From the NCBI GenBank assembly GCA_963759175.1, contig CAVWXP010000017.1, positions 124,001-188,000 on the forward strand: 64,000 bases of DNA, read 5' to 3'. The stretch comes from SZUA-442 sp963759175. GTDB lineage: Bacteria > Actinomycetota > Acidimicrobiia > Spongiisociales > UBA5794. Both the position numbers and the translations under genes were made by a program. The notes under the pieces were generated by a model, which was not told where the DNA came from, did not search any database, and saw only the letters and a program-made list of their open reading frames with translations. Every line of letters starts with the position of its first letter. The stretch's first letter is position 1. Below, piece after piece: positions 61,410 to 64,000 of the stretch.

Positions 61410-62704
61410 TCGAGCGGTACTCAACGCCCGAGATGGTCGAGCTGTGGTCCGAGGAGCACAAGCTGGCCGTCTGGAAGGAGGTCGAGACCCTCGTCGTCGA
61501 GGCATGGGTGGCCGAAGGGGTGGCGCCGGCAACCGCCGCAGCCGCAGCCCGCGAGGCGCCGGAGGTCGACCCTGTCGCTTGGAAGGAACGTGAGCGGGTC
61601 ACGAACCATGACGTGGCGGCGTTCGTCGACCTGCTGGCCGAGTCGATCGGTGAGGGCGGTGAGTGGATCCACTTCGGCCTGACGTCCTCAGACGTGCTCG
61701 ACACGGCCACAGGATTCGTCCTCGGTGAAGCAGGCCAGCTCCTGCTGGAGGCCCTGGTCGAGCTCCACGCCGTCGTGAAACGGCGGGCCTTCGAGTTCCG
61801 TGACACACCCATGATCGGCCGGACCCACGGGATCTGGGCCGAACCCACATCGTTCGGTCTCAAGCTCGCGTCGTGGGCGTTCGAGATCGAGCGCGATCAC
61901 GACCGACTGGCGGACGCGGTCGCTGGCGTCGCCGTGGGCGCCATCTCAGGCGCCGTCGGAACGTATGCGCACACACCCCCGTCGGTGGAGTCGTACGTGT
62001 GCGATCGGCTCGGGCTCAACCTCGAACCGGCATCGACCCAGGTGGTGGCCAGGGACCGCCATGCCCACTTCCTGTCCACCCTGGCCCTCACGGGCGCCAC
62101 CATCGAACGGATCGCCACCGAGATCCGTCACTTGCAGCGCTCGGAGGTCGCCGAGGCGAGGGAGTCCTTTGGCAAGGGCCAGAAGGGCTCGTCTGCCATG
62201 CCGCACAAACGCAACCCGATCGCTTCGGAAAACCTCACCGGCATTGCCAGGGTGCTTCGGGGTTATGCCTCTGCGGGGCTCGAGGATGTTGCCCTGTGGC
62301 ACGAGCGGGACATCTCGCATTCCTCCGTCGAGCGGATCGTCCTCCCTGACGCAACGACCGCGCTCCACTACGCGCTGCGGCGTTTGACGCGGGTCGTCGA
62401 CGGCTTGTTCGTGGATACCGATCGAATGGCGCAGAACCTCGCGGCCACGAGGGGCCTGGTCTACAGCCAGGCGGTGTTGTTGGCGCTGATCGATGGAGGC
62501 TTGACGAGGGATGAGGCCTACCGGATCGTGCAACGCTGCGCCATGGCCGCATGGGACGAGGGCGGCACCCTCGCCGAGCGTCTCGCATCGGATCCAGACG
62601 TGACGTTGGACCAGTCCACCCTCGACGCCTGCTTCACGACGGACCGCTTCCTCGCCAACGCGACGATCATCTTCGACCGCCTCGAGGCCTCCGTTCTTGC
62701 GTAA
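61406..62704 (+). CDS. purB: Adenylosuccinate lyase
   Basis: The 432-residue fumarase-superfamily lyase has MIERYSTPEMVELWSEEHKLAVW at the start, FGLTSSDVLDTA, GRTHGIWAEPTSFGLK and the catalytic-loop signature SSAMPHKRNPI. It acts in both IMP synthesis and AMP formation. The last codons GTT CTT GCG TAA are the left end of repeat copy 8, so the natural C-terminus has been trimmed or replaced by the repeat. Confidence 0.95.
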   Translation: MIERYSTPEMVELWSEEHKLAVWKEVETLVVEAWVAEGVAPATAAAAAREAPEVDPVAWKERERVTNHDVAAFVDLLAESIGEGGEWIHFGLTSSDVLDTATGFVLGEAGQLLLEALVELHAVVKRRAFEFRDTPMIGRTHGIWAEPTSFGLKLASWAFEIERDHDRLADAVAGVAVGAISGAVGTYAHTPPSVESYVCDRLGLNLEPASTQVVARDRHAHFLSTLALTGATIERIATEIRHLQRSEVAEARESFGKGQKGSSAMPHKRNPIASENLTGIARVLRGYASAGLEDVALWHERDISHSSVERIVLPDATTALHYALRRLTRVVDGLFVDTDRMAQNLAATRGLVYSQAVLLALIDGGLTRDEAYRIVQRCAMAAWDEGGTLAERLASDPDVTLDQSTLDACFTTDRFLANATIIFDRLEASVLA

Positions 62705-62743
62705 CTGGTATCCGCACGGGTGGACGCGATTTACGCAAGAACA
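62691..62743. repeat. GTTCTTGCGTA hairpin repeat, copy 8
   Basis: The ends GTTCTTGCGTAA/TTACGCAAGAAC pair over 12 bp around a second-type centre. The left end supplies the final VLA codons and TAA stop of purB. Confidence 0.88.
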
Positions 62744-62805
62744 CGACGCGTCTTCCCTTCGCAAACTGGCCGATGGCTCACAGTGGTCCCGTGTTGACGG
62801 AACGA

Positions 62806-63726
62806 ACGGAACTGCGTGCTGCCTCCGATCGCCGAACGGCAGTCGGGGCTCGTTACACGGAGCGACTCATCGCCGCCGGAATGAGTGCTCAGCAACCATC
62901 AGCCGACGCGTCGAACGCGGTGAGCTCATCCGGCGCAGGCCCGGCGTCTATGCATTCGCTGGGACACCGGCCCTCGTCCAGCAGCAACTCGTCGCGGAGG
63001 TTCTCAGCGTCGATCCTCGGGCTGCTGCCTCTCACGACTCGGCGGCCCACCTCTGGGGCCTCATCACCTCCGAACCCCCGGAGTTCCACGTTGTCGTCCG
63101 ACGATGGCGCAGGGAGCTCCGGACGACAGCACCGCGTGCACGAGTCGCTCGACTTCGTTCCGAAGGACCGCGTGTGGAAGGACGGCATCCCCCTCACCAA
63201 TCCGACCCGGACCATCGTCGACCTTGGCGCAACGAGCAAGTGGCTCGTCGAGGCTGCGTTGACGTCGAGGCCTTCGTTCGGGGATCCTCAACATCGCCGA
63301 GATCGAAGCCTTCGTTCGCCGGGTCGCCAGGCGCGGACGACGTGGCGTCGGCGTGATCCGTCCGCTTCTGGAGTTCCACTCGACTTCTGGGGGCACCACC
63401 GAGAGCCCCCTTGAAGACATGTTCATGCGCTTGATACATGACAGCGGATTGCCTGCGCCTGATCCCACAGTTCGTCGTTCGAGAGCCAAGTGGCGAGCCG
63501 GTATCGAGGGCCGACTTCGCCTATCCATCCAGCCGGCTCCTGGTCGAACTGGACGGCCGCGACTACCACTCGGCATCCCGATCGCCTTCCAAGCTGACCG
63601 TGCGAAGCAGAACCGAACGCAGTATGCCTTGGATGGATGACGCTTCGATTCACCTGGTTCGACGTGACGCAGCGTCCGGACCACACCGTGTTGACCGTCC
63701 AGAAGGCCCTGCACCGCTGGACCTGA
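62806..63726 (+). pseudogene. AbiEi-like/DUF559 (PD-(D/E)XK) gene broken by about seven frameshifts
   Basis: The pieces read in order but in changing frames: IAERQSGLVTRS (about 62828), LIAAGMSAQ (about 62869), ISRRVERGELIRRRPGVYAFAG to WRREL (about 62903-63117), VHESLDFVPKDRVWKDGI to VEAAL (63136-63258), RSGILNIAEIEAFVRRVARRG to FMRLIHDSG (63275-63450), QFVVREPSGEP to LDGRDYHS (about 63465-63573), AFQADRAKQNRTQYALDG (63588-63640), then TLRFTWFDVTQRPDHTVL to the stop at 63726. Together they make an N-terminal AbiEi-type winged helix and a C-terminal DUF559 nuclease-like domain (ADFAYPSSRLLVELDG). The start is not clear. Confidence 0.75.
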
Positions 63727-63781
63727 CCGTTCTTGCGTAACTGGCGTTCATCCTGGGTGAACGCCATTTACGCAAGAACGG
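63727..63781. repeat. GTTCTTGCGTA hairpin repeat, copy 9
   Basis: First-type copy with CCGTTCTTGCGTAA ends (14 bp) and inner TGGCGTTCA arms. It begins at the base after the pseudogene stop and ends 10 bases before the convergent hemoglobin stop. Confidence 0.9.
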
Positions 63782-63791
63782 GAGAGGGGGC

Positions 63792-64000
63792 CTACCGGTT
63801 CTGCATGTGGTGGGCGAGGGCGGTCAGTTTGTCGTCGAGGAAGGACCGCACGGACCCTTCGACGCCGATATCGTCGAGGGCTCGTTCCATGCACCCGAGC
63901 CACGTGGCGACCTCTTCGGCGCCGATAGCGAACGGCATGTGGCGCATCCTCATCCTGGGGTGACCCCGATCGGGCGTGTAGATCGCCGGTCCACCGGTCC
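63792..64000 (-). CDS. Truncated hemoglobin (GlbO/group II-like), 5' part outside the window
   Basis: The open frame enters from the right edge and reads GGPAIYTPDRGHPRMRMRHMPFAIGAEEVATWLGCMERALDDIGV to a TAG at 63792-63794. The GHPRxRxRHxPF block holds the proximal F8 histidine of group II truncated hemoglobins, followed by the G and H helices. It binds O2 or NO in the cytoplasm. About 65-70 C-terminal residues are present. Confidence 0.85.
   Translation of the reverse strand, partial: TGGPAIYTPDRGHPRMRMRHMPFAIGAEEVATWLGCMERALDDIGVEGSVRSFLDDKLTALAHHMQNR

Overview
The window is high-GC, gene-dense DNA from an actinobacterium, most likely of the class Acidimicrobiia or a near relative. This is inferred from gene content: an HspR-controlled dnaK-grpE-dnaJ-hspR operon with a HAIR element, clpS next to a DUF2017 gene, an XRE regulator beside an HbhA-like lysine/alanine-rich protein, F420-type (deazaflavin) nitroreductases, an RDD protein, leaderless-type promoters and sseA-sufE. 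I see no rRNA gene, no complete tRNA, no CRISPR array and no phage module.

Layout. 1-2.6 kb: epimerase tail, acyltransferase, XRE regulator and HbhA-like protein. 2.7-6.7 kb: leftward ABC exporter plus two-component system. 6.9-10.3 kb: DUF4332, a MobA-like nucleotidyltransferase, DUF2017/clpS/HTH and a DivIVA-like coiled coil. 10.4-14.3 kb: HspR chaperone operon. 14.4-18.6 kb: fused E1 oxo-acid dehydrogenase, hisC and unknowns. 19-26 kb: respiratory module with a Cu chaperone, two SCO proteins, a giant cytochrome b/ferredoxin/MvhD/cytochrome c fusion and a three-subunit ba3-type oxidase. 26.7-29.3 kb: clpB. 29.4-34.7 kb: three tandem ECF sigma/membrane-partner cassettes. 36-38 kb: PadR-NfeD-SPFH operon. 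38-39.6 kb: sufE and sseA. 39.7-42.5 kb: LarA and a UxaA-type dehydratase pair. 42.7-48.9 kb: ArsR-SRPBCC fusion, small enzymes, Ca2+-type P-ATPase and M20 amidohydrolase. 49-52 kb: AhpD-like protein, lgt, mscL, RDD protein and a nitroreductase. 52.5-58.5 kb: aapJQMP amino-acid transporter, split by an inserted four-helix-bundle gene. 58.7-62.7 kb: purA-purD-(purE remnant)-purB. The window ends in a wrecked DUF559 gene and a partial truncated hemoglobin.

The main candidate for an undescribed system is the 19-26 kb block. One 763-residue polypeptide carries two b-heme sites, two [4Fe-4S] sites, an MvhD-like domain and a C-terminal c-heme. It lies beside a B-type oxidase and all the copper-assembly factors that oxidase would need, and a short sequence is shared by the two operon leaders. 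Two repeat systems also run through the window. One is a nine-copy family of hairpins with GTTCTTGCGTAA ends, nearly always placed just after a stop codon. The other is GAGCTNT heptamer arrays, which form the stop codon of three genes and flank the four-helix-bundle gene.

Ten genes show apparent frame breaks: nine with one or two, and the DUF559 gene with seven. Because the reading continues cleanly in another frame, some of these may be sequencing indels; each is marked in its entry.
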